From assembly GCA_963675135.1 (NCBI GenBank), contig OY776129.1, forward strand, positions 11,170,201-11,234,200: DNA of 64,000 nt, written 5' to 3'. The translations under genes and the position numbers were made by a program. Source of the stretch: Galeopsis tetrahit. Its lineage: Eukaryota; Streptophyta; Magnoliopsida; Lamiales; Lamiaceae. The notes under the pieces are model-generated. The model was given only the letters and a program-made list of their open reading frames with translations. It was not told where the DNA came from and did not search any database. Position 1 is the stretch's first letter. Every line of letters starts with the position of its first letter. Below are positions 32,060 through 45,100 of this stretch, piece by piece.

Positions 32060-32342
32060 CTCCCTCCGTCCCAGAGGAATTTGCACCTCTGGGATGGCAC
32101 ACATTTTAATAAATGTGTAAGAAAAAGGGTAATGAGTGATGTTTTGAGGGGTAGTTTTGTAAACTTTTATGAATAAAGTAAAGTAAAAGATAGGTTGAGT
32201 GTGAAAAAGTAATGTCATATGGGTAAATATTTGTATATTTTGAGGATGAGGGTTATGACAATATTTCCTTTTATGGAGTGTGCAAATTGGTATGGGACAT
32301 CCATATATGAAAAGTGTGCAAATTCATATGGGACAGAGGGAG
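32060..32342. mobile_element. Stowaway-like MITE
   Basis: 283 bp with ends CTCCCTCCGTCCCAGAGGAA and TTCATATGGGACAGAGGGAG, flanked by TA (32058-32059 and 32343-32344). Just inside the left end AGAGGAATTTGCACCTCTGGGATGG forms its own hairpin (CCCAGAGG/CCTCTGGG). Confidence 0.8.
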
Positions 32343-32357
32343 TAATACGGAGTATTA

Positions 32358-32397
32358 TTTTTCATTTTCATTTTCATTTTCATTTTCATTTTTATCA
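32358..32397. repeat. (TTTTCA)n microsatellite
   Basis: Five to six uninterrupted copies of a TTTTCA hexamer follow the Stowaway element. Confidence 0.85.
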
Positions 32398-33571
32398 TTA
32401 AATTTTTATTTTCGTGTCTTGGTTGTTAAGGAAATTTAGGCACTTCCAAGTTGTATGAGAATATATGAAACAGATAAAGGAAAAAGTGAGCAAAAGAAGA
32501 AAATAAATATACTTGATCCATGATCATTTGTGCGTATATATATACATCAGCATATGCAATTATGCATGCCCATATACATGTATTGATAATATATAACTTG
32601 TTGTAACTTTATATGAATTATGAAGTTCATTTTAATGTATATAAAGTATGTTTTTACAACTTATTGCATCATATTATTTTTCTTAAACAAAGTATTAGTA
32701 TTATGCATATTGAATTATGATAAAAAAATTATATGCGGCAGTCTCGATCGTATTTAAAAAATTATATATTATGCATATTGAATTATGTTTTTTTACAACT
32801 TATTGCATCATATATATATATATTCATGAACTTATAATTTTCCTCTAAAACTCCATTATCTATGAGGCATTCAAAACTAGTTTGAACTAATTTTGTTTTA
32901 GAGGTTTAGAATCAGTGTATATATGTTTCAATGAGCACCTGATATCTTTTTGCAAGGAATATTCAGTAGATAATGATAAAGAGATGAAAAATGGTGAGAT
33001 TCTAATTTTATTTTTTCAGTATTTTGGCATGTGTGAAGAATTTTGAAACGTATATTCTTGTTTCAGACATTTGCATTGTGCGGCTGTAATAAAATTAAAA
33101 TGACTTGAGTTTTATATGAATATATATACGAATCATTATCATTATTATAAATTCGGATTTTAATTAATCATGTTCATATAATACTTTGTGGAATTAAAAA
33201 AATCTATAAAAAAATTAGTCTGCACCACCCTATGTACTAACGGGTGATTTTGGATCTAAATTCTACTTTAAAGGGATAAAAAATTTTATACAATAGTTTA
33301 ATATATCAATAATTTTTCATTTTCATTTTTTCTCTAATTTAATGATTTTTTTTTTATTACAAATCATCAAGGCACTAGTAATTGTCGTGAACAATGAGTA
33401 GATATAAAAGCAGAACGAGAAAGTAAAGCAAATATTTAATGTTTTAATTATAATAACTTCAATTTTTTATTTTGTGTAAAAATAACTTGTTAAGACAAAA
33501 GAAGTATATCTTCAATTTTTTTCCGAAATAAATATATTAGGACGAATGAAGTATTGCAATATTATGTATAT
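32398..33571. other. AT-rich spacer, no gene seen
   Basis: No coding potential. A short segment, TTATGCATATTGAATTATG, occurs twice (near 32701 and 32770). Confidence 0.5.
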
Positions 33572-33576
33572 TTAAT

Positions 33577-33997
33577 TGTAGGTCCCTAAATAAGTGGGTA
33601 AGGTTAAGAAGTTTAGAAGAGATAGATCAATACATTTGTTAACTAAGATTCATTTATGTGAACAATTAAATAGTTGATTTAGTGGAATAAGTCAGCGGGT
33701 AGAGAACTGTTGTGAGTGTGAAATATTTTAACTCAATCTGGTAACTAAATTACCGACTGCTCGAAAGTTAATAAGTTAGATAACTATCAAAATAAGGCGA
33801 GTACGGAAATATGCTAGCCAAAAATTATAATTCATTCATATTTATGAAAACTCTTCTTTTTCTTAGAAAATCTCTTAAATTTTTGTATACAAGTAAGACA
33901 ATATTATCAGTTGTGCTTGGCGCACAACTAAGCTGGTGTGTTATGCCAGTTTGATTAATCAAATGAAAGAATAACATATATCAAAGTAGTAAATAAC
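33577..33997 (-). mobile_element. Old copia LTR, left part (interrupted)
   Basis: It starts TGTAGGTCCCTAAATAAG, the complement of the 3' end of the copia LTRs here (compare TGTAGGTCCCTAGTTGAG at 53651). It stops where the 13-kb element is inserted and resumes at 47252. It is too diverged to assign to a family precisely. Confidence 0.55.
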
Positions 33998-35215
33998 TGT
34001 TGAGATATGAATCCTAAGACAAGTTCTATTTGATGATGAGATGAGTTTTGATAAGCCAAAAAGAGAACTTGAATATATTTCTAAGTGTTGACTGATCTAG
34101 TTATGGAAGTCGTCTTGTGACACAAGATCAGACAAGTTGAAAGTATTACTGAAAATAAACTAAGTATTGAAAAGTTTATATAGGATTTTATGATAAGCTT
34201 GAATCATTGTATAGAAGCTTATAGTTTATGATTATATTGATGTAATAGTTATAAGTTGACTAAGCTGTTTTATAAAGCTTAAAGTAATGTAATAGTCTTT
34301 GATAGAATGATTGATAGGACTAGATTAGTTCTACTGAAGAGAAGACTACATGAAGAGAAGACTTGTGCGAGACAAGACAAGTGCTGAGAAAGCTGAAATA
34401 TTCTAAGTGTCAAAAGCAAGTGAAGAAAAGTCAAGACCGCGTGAAGTCAAAAGAAGATAAGAAGAAGTTAGTTATGGAAATAACTAATTAACTGAAAGCG
34501 CGTGAAAAGATAAGAAGAAACAGTTATAAAGTTTGTTGAAGTTAGTTATCAAGAAAGGTTGTTGGATAACAAACTTATCTTGAGAAGTGAAGTCTATAAA
34601 TACATGGAGATATTCAAACGTTAAAGACTACTGAAACTGCAAATATTGAAGTGCGTACTGAAGAATTCAAAAGCAAGGAAACTCTCAGAGTTTGATGATT
34701 CAAAGTTCGTGTTGAAGCCCAGAAGAGACAAGTTCAACGAAGAAGAAGGCTACTACATATAAATAAGTTTTTCTTTATAGTTTTTGTTGTATAAGTGTGC
34801 TAGTGTTCTTATTAAATCACTAGTTGTTAGATCGAAGATATACTTGGTAGTATATTCGAAAAGATCGAAGTCTTAGTTCTTGGGACTTAAAGCCACAAGA
34901 TAAGTTAATAAAATTTCACGACTGGAGTTGTGAGAGTGGATGTAGACAAGTTGTCGAACCACTATAAATCTTGTGTGTTGATTTACTTACTGTTTTATTT
35001 GTGTTTGATTGATTGAATTGGTAATTGATTAATCTGCATATAAGATAGACTAGTAAGGTGTTCATTGAATAATTGAGTATAATTCTAAGGGCTCATAAAT
35101 CTGATATTCCGCATAGTTTAACTCTAATATTTTGAAAGATTTTTAAAAGTCTATTCACCCCTCCCCTCTAGACTTTTACTAGCTTACTCAATCTTAACTC
35201 AACTAGGGACCAACA
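33998..35215 (+). repeat. 5' LTR of the 13-kb copia element
   Basis: It begins TGTTGAGATATGAATCC and ends GGGACCAACA. The promoter-like GTCTATAAATACATGG lies near 34590-34605. The 3' half is likely the R-U5 part. Confidence 0.9.
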
Positions 35216-35216
35216 A

Positions 35217-35243
35217 GGGTATCAGAGCAAGTGGTATCAGAGC
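35217..35243 (+). promoter_or_regulatory. Duplicated tRNA-Met primer-binding site
   Basis: GGGTATCAGAGC (35217-35228) starts one base after the LTR and is followed three bases later by the exact consensus TGGTATCAGAGC (35232-35243). The second copy has the perfect match to initiator tRNA-Met. The first has one mismatch but sits at the standard distance. Confidence 0.7.
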
Positions 35244-35397
35244 AGTAGTTCTTTGGACTGCTGTTTCTTGATCACCAGAAAAGACTTTGAGGGAAGTCTT
35301 GGTGTCCATCTGTATTTGATCATATCATCTTACTTGATTTTCTGTAATTGTGATATCTTTGATCTTTTTGACATACTCCTACTGATCTTCTTGCATA

Positions 35398-37537
35398 ATG
35401 GTTATGGAAATCAACGCTAACAAATTGCCTAAGTTTTCTGTGCAAGATTATGACTACTGGAAACTCAGAATGGAAGCCATTTTCAGTTCGACACATGACC
35501 TGATGGTTTCCGTCGTCAAAGAGGGACCAATCGTCACTATGACCGCAAATACTGCTACACTCGAACCATCCAAAGCCGTTGGTGTGCTCGTGCCCAAACC
35601 CAAGGTCAAAACTCACTTCAGAAGAAATGAGGCAAAATAATCTGGTCAGCTTAGCAAAGAATTACATTTTACATACTCTACCTAATGAGTATCTGGGTAA
35701 AGTATTAAAATGTAAGACTGCTAAAGATATGTGGGATAGACTTACAGTCCTTTGTGAAGGGACTACCCTGATCAAGGAAAGTAAGTTGTCTACTGCTGTA
35801 CAGAGATATGAATCATTCAAGATGAAAGCTGGCGAATCTATCGACTAGTTAGATACTCGTTTTACACGTATTATGAATGATCTTGAAGTGTTAGGCAAGA
35901 CTTATACTAATAGGGAGATTAACTTGAAGATTCTTAAGTCATTAGACGATAGATGGAAGATGGTCAAGATGATCATCAAGAATACTCAAGATATTGATGC
36001 ATGGTCTGCTGAAACAATGTTTCAAACACTTAAGGCACATGAGTTCGATTTGGATGAAGAAGATCCTGTAGTCAATAGCGATAAGGAGAAAACTATATCT
36101 AAGAATATTGCTTTTAAGGCCTCTTCGTCTAGGAGCTCTAGAATAGTTAAGTCTAAGTCACCTAGTATTAAGGGCGAACTAGATAAGTCTGACCTTAGTC
36201 TCAAGGATCAGATGAACTTAATGGTCAAGAGGTTTGACAAGCTGAACAAAAGATATGTTAAATATAAACGCTTTTACAAGGATTTCAGAGGCTCTACAAA
36301 TAAGGACTCTTCTGAGAACAGACGAGATAAAACTCTTCCGAAAGGAGAGATGACATCTCTAAAGAGACCAGAAGAGATGGAAACTCTGAGGATAGGAAGG
36401 TTAGACGTTCGTCAGATAGACGAGACAAGAAAAGGGATAATTCTCATGTGAAAAAGTCTACTAATGATCCTCTATGCTATAATTATGAAAAACCAGGTCA
36501 TTACATTTACGAATGTCCAGACCTGAGTTCAGAAGATCGAGAGGAAAGGAAAGCCAGACGCGAACGAAGATACAACAAGGGTAAGAAGGCCATGTTGGCA
36601 CACGATGACTCTGAAACGGAATCAGACGAGTTGCCTTCGTCTTCCTCTGAATACCCTTCTAGCAATGAGAAAGAAGCATTCTTCGTAGATGACGACCTGG
36701 TCATGATGGCCAAAATCGAACAAGAGGTATCATCTGCAACTTCTTTTCGTTCATGTGATGACTCAGAATCTGATGAAAGTGATACTGCCGACAGTGGAAT
36801 AGGGAGTAGTCTTCATCATTCCACTGGAGTGACTGAAGAAGACCTCCTACTTGCTAACAAGCATTCATGGAAGTCAGTGTTGAGAACATCGCTTTAAACA
36901 AGAAATCATCGATCTTAGAGAAGCTTAGTCTAAGATAGATCCTAATATAACTGTCCTAAACAAACGCTTGACAGAAGAGTTGAGTCAACTCAAAGACAAG
37001 TGTGCATTAACAGACAAGTTGTATCAAGACCTATTAAAGACACATGCTACCGTGACTAATGAATTCAATGTTTTAAAGAACAAATGCAAAAAACTTGAAG
37101 AGCGCAATAAGTTCTTAGAGACTGAAGTCGTAAATCTAGACCTTAAACTAACTGACTTGGTTAATTCTTCAATGATTAATCAACAACTGTCAGATAGGTA
37201 TAGGGCTCCAGATGACAAGACAGGGTTGGGTGCAGATACACCTAGCTCGTCTACTCAAGTCATTAAGAACCCTACTGTTGCTAGTTCAAGTTCTTTGACA
37301 AATGATAAAGGGAAAAGACCAATGGACTACGATATTAAAGAATCATCCAAAGGTGTTGTACACAAACAGACTAGAGTTAACACTCTGACTACAAAAGGTG
37401 GTAGAAAGAATGTTAACAACAGACCTGTTCCGTTTAAAACAAGTCAAAAGAGGCCAGATACGAAGATTGGTATCCTCAAGAGACAAGTTCTAAACAAGTA
37501 CAGACTCGTTGGAATGAGCCTAGACCTCCTTTCATAA
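35398..37537 (+). pseudogene. Copia Gag (UBN2-type) of the 13-kb element, broken
   Basis: The start MVMEINANKLPKFSVQDYDY and WKLRMEAIF are typical of the plant copia gag N-terminus. The frame shifts near 35580-35640, then continues KCKTAKDMWDRLTVLCEGT and ILKSLDDRWKMVKMIIKNTQ (UBN2 region), with a TAG at 35846-35848. A further shift near 36440 leads to the zinc knuckle CYNYEKPGHYIYEC. Its second Cys is replaced by Tyr and so it could not bind zinc normally. An acidic Ser-rich segment and a coiled-coil segment (36968-37537; LSQLKDKCALTDKLYQDLLK) follow. It is inactive as written. Confidence 0.8.
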
Positions 37538-37931
37538 GGCAGTCTCAGCTCTATTCAACAAGGCCTAAGAAGGTTGCTCCAAAATATCGTACTCAACCTG
37601 TCTTGTATCCTCCACCTTTATCATATGATCATTGGTGAGTAAATACATAAACGTGTCTATAAACCGTATGGCCCAAATGCATATAAGCCTTATTCGAACT
37701 ATCAAAGGCCGATGCGTACTCAAGTAGAGGTTAAGTCGAAAGGCTATCTCAAACGAGTAGACCCAAGGTCTGAAGATAGATCAGATAAGAATGAAAGGGT
37801 ACTATTTTGTAGAAAGCTTAAGAGGTTTAATTTGTTCAAAACTCCTATGTACATTTGGATTCCTTTGAACTCTACTAACCCCCCAGGACCCCAATAGACA
37901 AGAAGGGTACCTAAATTATTAAATATCATCA

Positions 37932-40900
37932 TTGCAGGGTCGACTCGGCTTATACAAGAAAGGTGGTTCTGTAGGAGAAACTTGGTACATCGATATTGGT
38001 TGTTCGCACCACATGACGGGTACTAAGGCTCTTCTATCGAGCTACTGTGATCAAGAAGGACCCAAGGTGATCTTTGGTGATAGCTCAACTGCTGTTACAA
38101 AAGGTTTCACATACATCAGAAATGGAGATGTTGAAATACAAGACGTATCCTACGTAGAAGGTTTGAAGTACAATTTACTTTATGTTTCTCAATTTTGTGA
38201 TCGTAGTTATAAGGTACAATTCAAAAGTCGCAAATGTGAGATCATCGATAAGAGGACCCACACTGTTCTACTCGTCGGCATCAGATAAGGCAGCGTATAC
38301 ATTGTGAATTGGAATAGTTGTCCCAGGGACACTTGCCTTCTTAGTAAGAACCCTAAAGAGATCAGTTGGCTATGACATAGACGCTTATGTCATATGAACT
38401 TTAAGGTTATCAACAAGATTGCAAGAGATTACCTTGTTAAAGGTATACCCAACGAAATCTATTTCAAATCACATGTGTGTGACGCTTGCCAGAAAGGTAA
38501 GCAGGTAAAAGGTTCGTTTAAGTCCATTCCTACACTCTCAACAAGTAAAGTCTTAGAACTTCTACACATGGATCTTCATGGTCCTATCACTCCTCCAACC
38601 TTGAATGGTAGAAGGTACACGCTTGTTGTGGTAGATGACTATTCTAAGTTTACTTGGGTAGTCTTCTTACACAAGAAGAGTGATACACAAACCCTCCTAC
38701 CTGATCTGTTGAAGAGGATTCAAGTTGAGAATAGTCAACCCATTATCAAGATTCGTAGTGATAAGGGGACTGAATTCATTAATAGCTATATCAAAGAATT
38801 TTGCTCTAAAAGTGGTATCCAGCACCTTACTAGTGCAGCTAGGACTCCACAACAAAACGGTGTAGCTGAGCAACGGAATAGAACTCTTAAAGAAGCCTGC
38901 AGAACCATGATAGCTGAGTATAACACTCCTCAGAAATTTTGGGCAGAGGCAATCAACACTGCTTGCCACACCCAGAACAGAAGTGCTATCAAAAAAGCAC
39001 TAGGTAAGACACCTTATGAGGTATGGAAAGGTAGAAAGCCTAGAATATCATATTTCCATATATTCGGATGTAAGTGTTTCATCCATAACAATGGGAAAAG
39101 TAAGTTAAATGCCTTTGATGCTAAGGCAGACGAGGGGATATTCTTAGGATACTCCTCTACGAGCAAAGCATTTAGAGTGTTTAACTACTCTACTCTTTGT
39201 GTGGAAGAAACACCACATGTTGTCTTCGATGAATCTATACAGGACTCGTCTACCGACCAGATCAGAAAGAAAGTGAACGATCTAAAGCTTCAATCTGATA
39301 ACGAACCAGAAGTGTACGAATCGGTACAAGCCTACAATCCATTCCTAAAAGCCCTCGTGTCAGATGACGAGGTGAAGGTAAGTGACAAAGGTAAGTCTAC
39401 TAGACCAGTTGACATGCCTGCTCTAGTTGACCCATCTACTCCTATTAAATCTGCTGATATAGATGATGTATATATGCATGATGATATAGATGACTTAGAT
39501 GATGAAAATGTGCCGGTTAAATCTAGAAAGACATGGAAATCTGCTCATATTAGTGGTAATATCATATGTGACTCTACTAAAGGTGTAAAGACTAGACGAC
39601 AACTCTTTGAGTCACAAGAATAACCTAGTTCATCTCTGTTTTGCTAGTGTTGTTTCCTCTCATCTATCGAGCCTAAAACCGTTAAAGAGGCATTGACTGA
39701 TAGTAATTGGATCATCGCCATGCAAGAAGAGTTGAATCAGTTTGTTCGAAACGACGTCTGGGAACTTGTCGATAGACCAGAACACCATAATGTAGTTGGC
39801 ATTAGGTGGATTTTCAAAAATAAGAAAGATGAGAATGACTTAGTCGTAAGAAATAAGGCTAGACTAGTAGCCCAAGGCTATTCACAAGCCGAAGGCATAG
39901 ACTATGATGAGACCTTCGCACCTGTTGCTAGACTAGAAGTCATTCGATTGTTTCTTGCATATGCTGCTTATATGAAGTTTACTGTATTTCAAATGGATGT
40001 TAAAAATGCATTTCTTAACGGTATTCTTGCTGAAGAAGTGTATGTAGAACTACCTCCAGGCTTCGAGGTAAAAGGCAATCAAGTGTACAGGTTAAAGAAA
40101 GCTTTATATGAATTAAAGCAAGCTCCAAAAGCCTGGTATGACACTCTCTCTCTCTTTCTACTTGAAAACGGTTTTACCAAGGGCAAGGTCGATAGAACCT
40201 TGTTCAGAAGACAAGAAGGTAAGGATAACCTACTTGTTCAAATTTACGTGGATGATATCATTTTTGGTTCACCCAAGAAAAGCATGAGTGAGAGTTTTTC
40301 GAAACTCATGCAAAGTAAATTTGAAATGTCGATGATGGGAGAAATGAACTACTTTCTTGGTCTTCAAGTAAAACAATCTGAAGAAGGCATATTCATAAAT
40401 CAAGCCAAGTATACTCGTAATCTACTTGATAAATATGGCATTAAAACCTGTAAAACTGTTGGAGTACCAATGCTACCCGTCTACCGCATGGATCCTGATG
40501 AACGAGGTAAGTGCGTCGATCAATCATACTATCGTGGTTTAATTGGTTCATTACTCTACTTGACTGCCAGTAGACCGGATATAACTTTTGTTGTTGGTGT
40601 GTGTGCACGATTTCAAGCTAACCCCAAGAAAAGTCACCTGGAATCTGCCAAAAGAATATTGAAATATCTGAAAGGAACCATTAATCGAGGTTTGTGGTAC
40701 CCTACAGATGATGATCTATTCTTAAGTGGATATTCAGACTCGGACTTTGGCGGTTGCAGAATCGATAGGAAATCAACATCCGGATCATGTTAATTCCTAG
40801 GTTCTAAACTCATTTCATGGTTTTCAAAGAAAAAGACAAGTGTATTAACCTCTACTACTGAAGCAGAGTACATGGCTGCAGGTAGTTGTTGTAGTCAGTT

Positions 40901-41201
40901 GTTATGGCTAATGCAACAACTCAGAGACTACAATATTGTAGAATCAAATGTACCTATATTCTGTGACAGTAATAGTGTTATTGCTATCACTCAAAATCCT
41001 GTTTTGCATACGAGATGTAAGCATGTAGATGTAAGACATCATTTCATACGTGATCATATTGAGAAGAAGAATATACGCATGGAAAAGATTCATACTGACA
41101 TTCAGAGAGCTGACATCCTTACAAAACCACTTCCTGAAGCACGATTTAGAGAATTATGCATTAGCTTAGGATTGATTGATCTAGACCCTACTTGTGCATA
41201 G
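37932..41201 (+). pseudogene. Copia Pol (protease, integrase, RT, RNase H) of the 13-kb element, broken
   Basis: All parts share one frame but are cut by stops at about 38286-38288, in WL*HRRLCH (near 38370), 39621-39623 and 40792-40794. The protease motif reads WYIDIGCSHHMTG, with Ile in place of Ser in the usual DSG. Integrase has the CDACQKGKQ zinc motif and the acidic residues in HMDLHGP, IRSDKGTEF and NGVAEQRNRT. Reverse transcriptase carries QMDVKNAFLNG and IYVDDIIFGS. RNase H has GYSDSDFGG, TTEAEYMAAGSC and FCDSNSVI, ending at 41201. Domain order is that of Ty1/copia. The nonsense changes look mostly like C-to-T or G-to-A transitions. Confidence 0.88.
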
Positions 41202-42100
41202 TACTGTACTAACAAGACAGGTACATCAAAGTAAGAAATTTACAGAACAAATGTGTTCAACATAAACAAGTCATACTACTCTCAGACTCGACTCGATCCA
41301 GGTAAACAAGGTCAGACAAGATGACCAAAAAACCCGATGAGGAAGCTGGTAAAGTTGAGGGTAATACTAGGAGAATATACATTTAATGGGGAATTTATAA
41401 TTTCTTAAATATCCTTATGTTGCCTCCTAAGTTTGTTAAAAGTCATCTTGATCGAAACCTTGATTACTGCTTATGATTGATATACAATTTAATTATTCTA
41501 CTCTACTACTCGTATATACTCTCACACGTCGCTCAAGATGAGATAGGTACATGAAGATGTTCGACTGTCAGACAGACAAGCACAGTCGAAGGGGGAACTC
41601 GTCTAGTGCAACTGAAGTCTACTGACTTGTTCTGATGAACTCAAACAGACCAGATAAGTTCTTACATTTCATGGAAATCACTAAGGGTTTGGATAGTAAT
41701 TAAGGATAGTATCATAATTTGAAATTGTGAAATTTTTGGAAAACCTAAATCTAGATTTATACACTCCATTTAATGAGGTGTATACACCCAGTTCCTGCCT
41801 AAACCTACTGCATTAGGTTAGATAAGTACACTCTACTTTCCTAACCAATAACAAAGGCGGATTCCAAAATTTACAATATCAAATCACATAATATTCTCGA
41901 TTACAATACTGAATTCCAAAGGTTTATTTCTTACCGTTGGATCAATCTACTCGATCCACACCACACGTTCAAAAACCCCAAACTCATAAAACCAACTGTT
42001 TCTGAAATTACTCCCCACGTTTACTCAACTTTCCTACTTTCAAGCTTTCAATTTCTCTAAACCCTACCACTCTCTGTGTTAGTTACATTCAATACTCAAA
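41202..42100. other. Spacer between pol and the extra coding region of the 13-kb element
   Basis: Non-coding interior of the element. A sequence near 41760-41800 (TACACTCCATTTAATGAGGT, GTATACACCC) precedes the 3' coding region and could include its own leader, but no promoter is clear. Confidence 0.4.
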
Positions 42101-45100
42101 ATGCCGATTACTATTCTCGATATCGAAACTAACATGCAAGTAAGGTTTGATGTTGAAAGATATGCAGCTGAAGGAAAGGTGCATGTAGAAAGCTCAGTGT
42201 TCTTTAAGGGGAGGCACTCAGAAGACAACAAGGAAATCCTCATCAAATTTTTCCGATGTGGGTTGAAGCCGTATCTGGAAGATGTTCCAGAGGTGGTTTT
42301 TGAAGACGAGGTTCTGGAATTCTATGCCACTACTACTCACCGAGGCGAGTACATTAAGAGGCATTTTTCGGTGGAAAGCGGATCAAGATAACCAGAGAAA
42401 TGCTGGATAATGTTTTCGGACTGAAGCATGGTTCAATTGATGTGGAACTCTACGCTTCTGGACAAGAGTTGAGATATTTGAGTATCTTTTGCGGCAAGAG
42501 ATTAAAGTTAAGCAACGATGGCAAGATTCCGGCAGTAAGAAGAAGCAATTGCTGCCAAAATACAAAACCCTACTTGACATTGCAAGCAAGATATTGCTTG
42601 GTGTCACTGGAAGTTTTGATTCTGTCACTCTCTAGAAGACAAGAGTGATGGCTGCCATTTACAATGGAATCACGGAAGGAAATTGGCAAAAGCTGTTTAT
42701 GGACACCGTTATGTACTTTGCCAAGAACGTTAAAGTGGATACTGATGCTAGAGAATGGGTAGTATCTGCCTCAGTGAGCTTTGGAAACAAGATGAGTATT
42801 CTTCTACCAGTCTTGTTGCCGAACAAGAAGAACTGGAGTAAAGGCAAGCCATTCCATGTCTTGAAATACTATTTGAAGAAGGATGTTGTTGATAGACAGA
42901 TGAAGGAAAGGAAGCTTGAGCTTGAGCAAATCAGAATTAATCCTCGAGACGCAATGATTGAAGCTGAGTCGTCTAGTGAGGAAGAAGAAGTGCAAGAGGA
43001 AGAAGGTTGAACTAGTGGAGCACTAGTTGAATATGTTTCAGACGAGGCTCAGATAGAACCTGTTGTTGATTATGAGGAAACAAAAATAAACAAGTCTTCG
43101 GAAGAAGAGATGGAGACAGAAGAGGAGAACAATGCAAGAGTTGACAAGATTTTGAGAAGTCTTCCTTCGCCACAATCACCTCCTCCTACTCGTCTAGGGG
43201 AAGAGACAAGCTCTTCACCAGCCAAGAAGGCTAGAATGGTTAGTACTTCTACTATTTCTTCACCCATTCTACCTCCTCCTACTGTTCTGATTAAAACCAA
43301 GGCAAGAACACCCTGTTCTCGTGCCAGACCTGCTCCCCAAACCACTCCCAAGTTCGTGCAACATCTAAGCTCCTTGTTAACCCAAGGCACTACCATATAT
43401 GCTCCTGCTGATACTTCGACAACATACATACTTATCCAAGATACATCAAAGTCCCAAGAAACCACCACCCAAAATCTATCCTTACCCACAAGAGAAAATG
43501 TTGACCCTCCTAACCCATCTGTTTCGGGAACTCCACTAGCTGACACTTCAGCAACTGAGCTGAGGACCCCACTCACTCAAACCCCTCCCAAAAACAGATT
43601 CGAATCCCTGGTCGACTATCCAATGTGTATGCGTGAGAAGAGATTGCGTGCACAAATGACTAGAAACTTAAAGCAGATTCTGCCATCAGTCGAGATCGAT
43701 ACGTCTTCAGAGACATATGAAAAGCTGATCAGAATATGCATATGGGTTACATTGAGGAAAGGTCCATTTGAGAACATGTTTGAAGTCATTCTCGGTATGG
43801 GTGGAATAGCAAACTTCCAAGACTGGGAAATGGAACAGAAAGAGAACAGTAGAGTAAGAAGCCACAATGAGCTGTTATTGTCTCAAGCCTTGACTGCTCT
43901 TGTCAAGAAGATGCTCAATGTTCCATATGAAATTATTCCTGTAGAAGAGTCTAAGGAATCAGCCCAGATCAGTGGAATAGTTGATGCTGCAGTACAAGTT
44001 TCGGAAGAAGAGTTGATACTGGAAGCTGAACCAGTAGAAGAGTTGAAGTCTTCTGATCCTGTAATTGATCTGGAGAATGTTTCTGATCAACTGAGAGGAA
44101 TCGTCTTCGAATTCCAAGTTGAGCATGCACATGGTCCAAGGTGCAATGTTGGTCAGATCACTAGACAAGTCGAGAAGTATTTTCCTTCTGAAACGTGTGC
44201 CTACACTGCCAGACTAGCTGAGATGGTAAAAAAGGAGTGTGATGAAGCTGAACGCAGAGCCAAATAAGTAAGGTTAACTATCATTCCTTACTCTCCTCCT
44301 TTGAATTTGAAAGCCCTGGCTGGAAGTGTTCTACCAGTAGAAGAAGACGAGGTCTTAGCTACTGAGTCAGAAGTTAGGCTGATTGAAGTTCCGATTGCTG
44401 ATGAATCTATGGAAGATGTTCAAACAACAAGTGCTATCAATGTGTCTGTAGATCAGTTGAAAGATGATCTAAGACAAGTCATAAAGAATGCCATAGACGA
44501 GTTCTTGAAATCTGATGTCAAGAAGGTGCTGCAAGAACATAATAGTTCTCTCGTAATTGATTCTAAGGAGATGATAATGAATGAAGTGAATCAGTTGGAT
44601 GCTGCCTTCAGACAAGAGATGTTCAACCAGTTAGAAACTTTTCTTCAGAACCAAGTTGAATATTCAGAGAAGAGTTCAATCGACTTCGCAAGAGTTCTAG
44701 CCAGAGAATCGAAGAAAATGGAGAGAGTTTACAGAACTAAAATTGAGATTGCGGATTAGCAAAGAGGAGAAGCGTATGCTCAGTTGCAAGAAGCCAGATC
44801 TCAGTTGAATGCGATGGTTGAGCAGAACAGACTACTGAAGCTGACTACTACTCACTTCAAAAATGAGTTCAATCTTACTTCAAAGAAGCTCGAGTACACT
44901 GCTGATCGTCTTGAGAAGCTGAGTCAAGATGAAAGTCATCAGAAGCAGATAGAGAAAGCAACCAATCTGATGAAGCAGGCTGTACAAGAAGAGAAGACCA
45001 GATTTACTTCTATGTTCACCTTGAAGGCGAGTGATGAAGCCAAAAAGGGGGAAGAAGTTCAAGAAGTAAAGAAGCAAGAAACTGATGTTCAGACTGAAAT

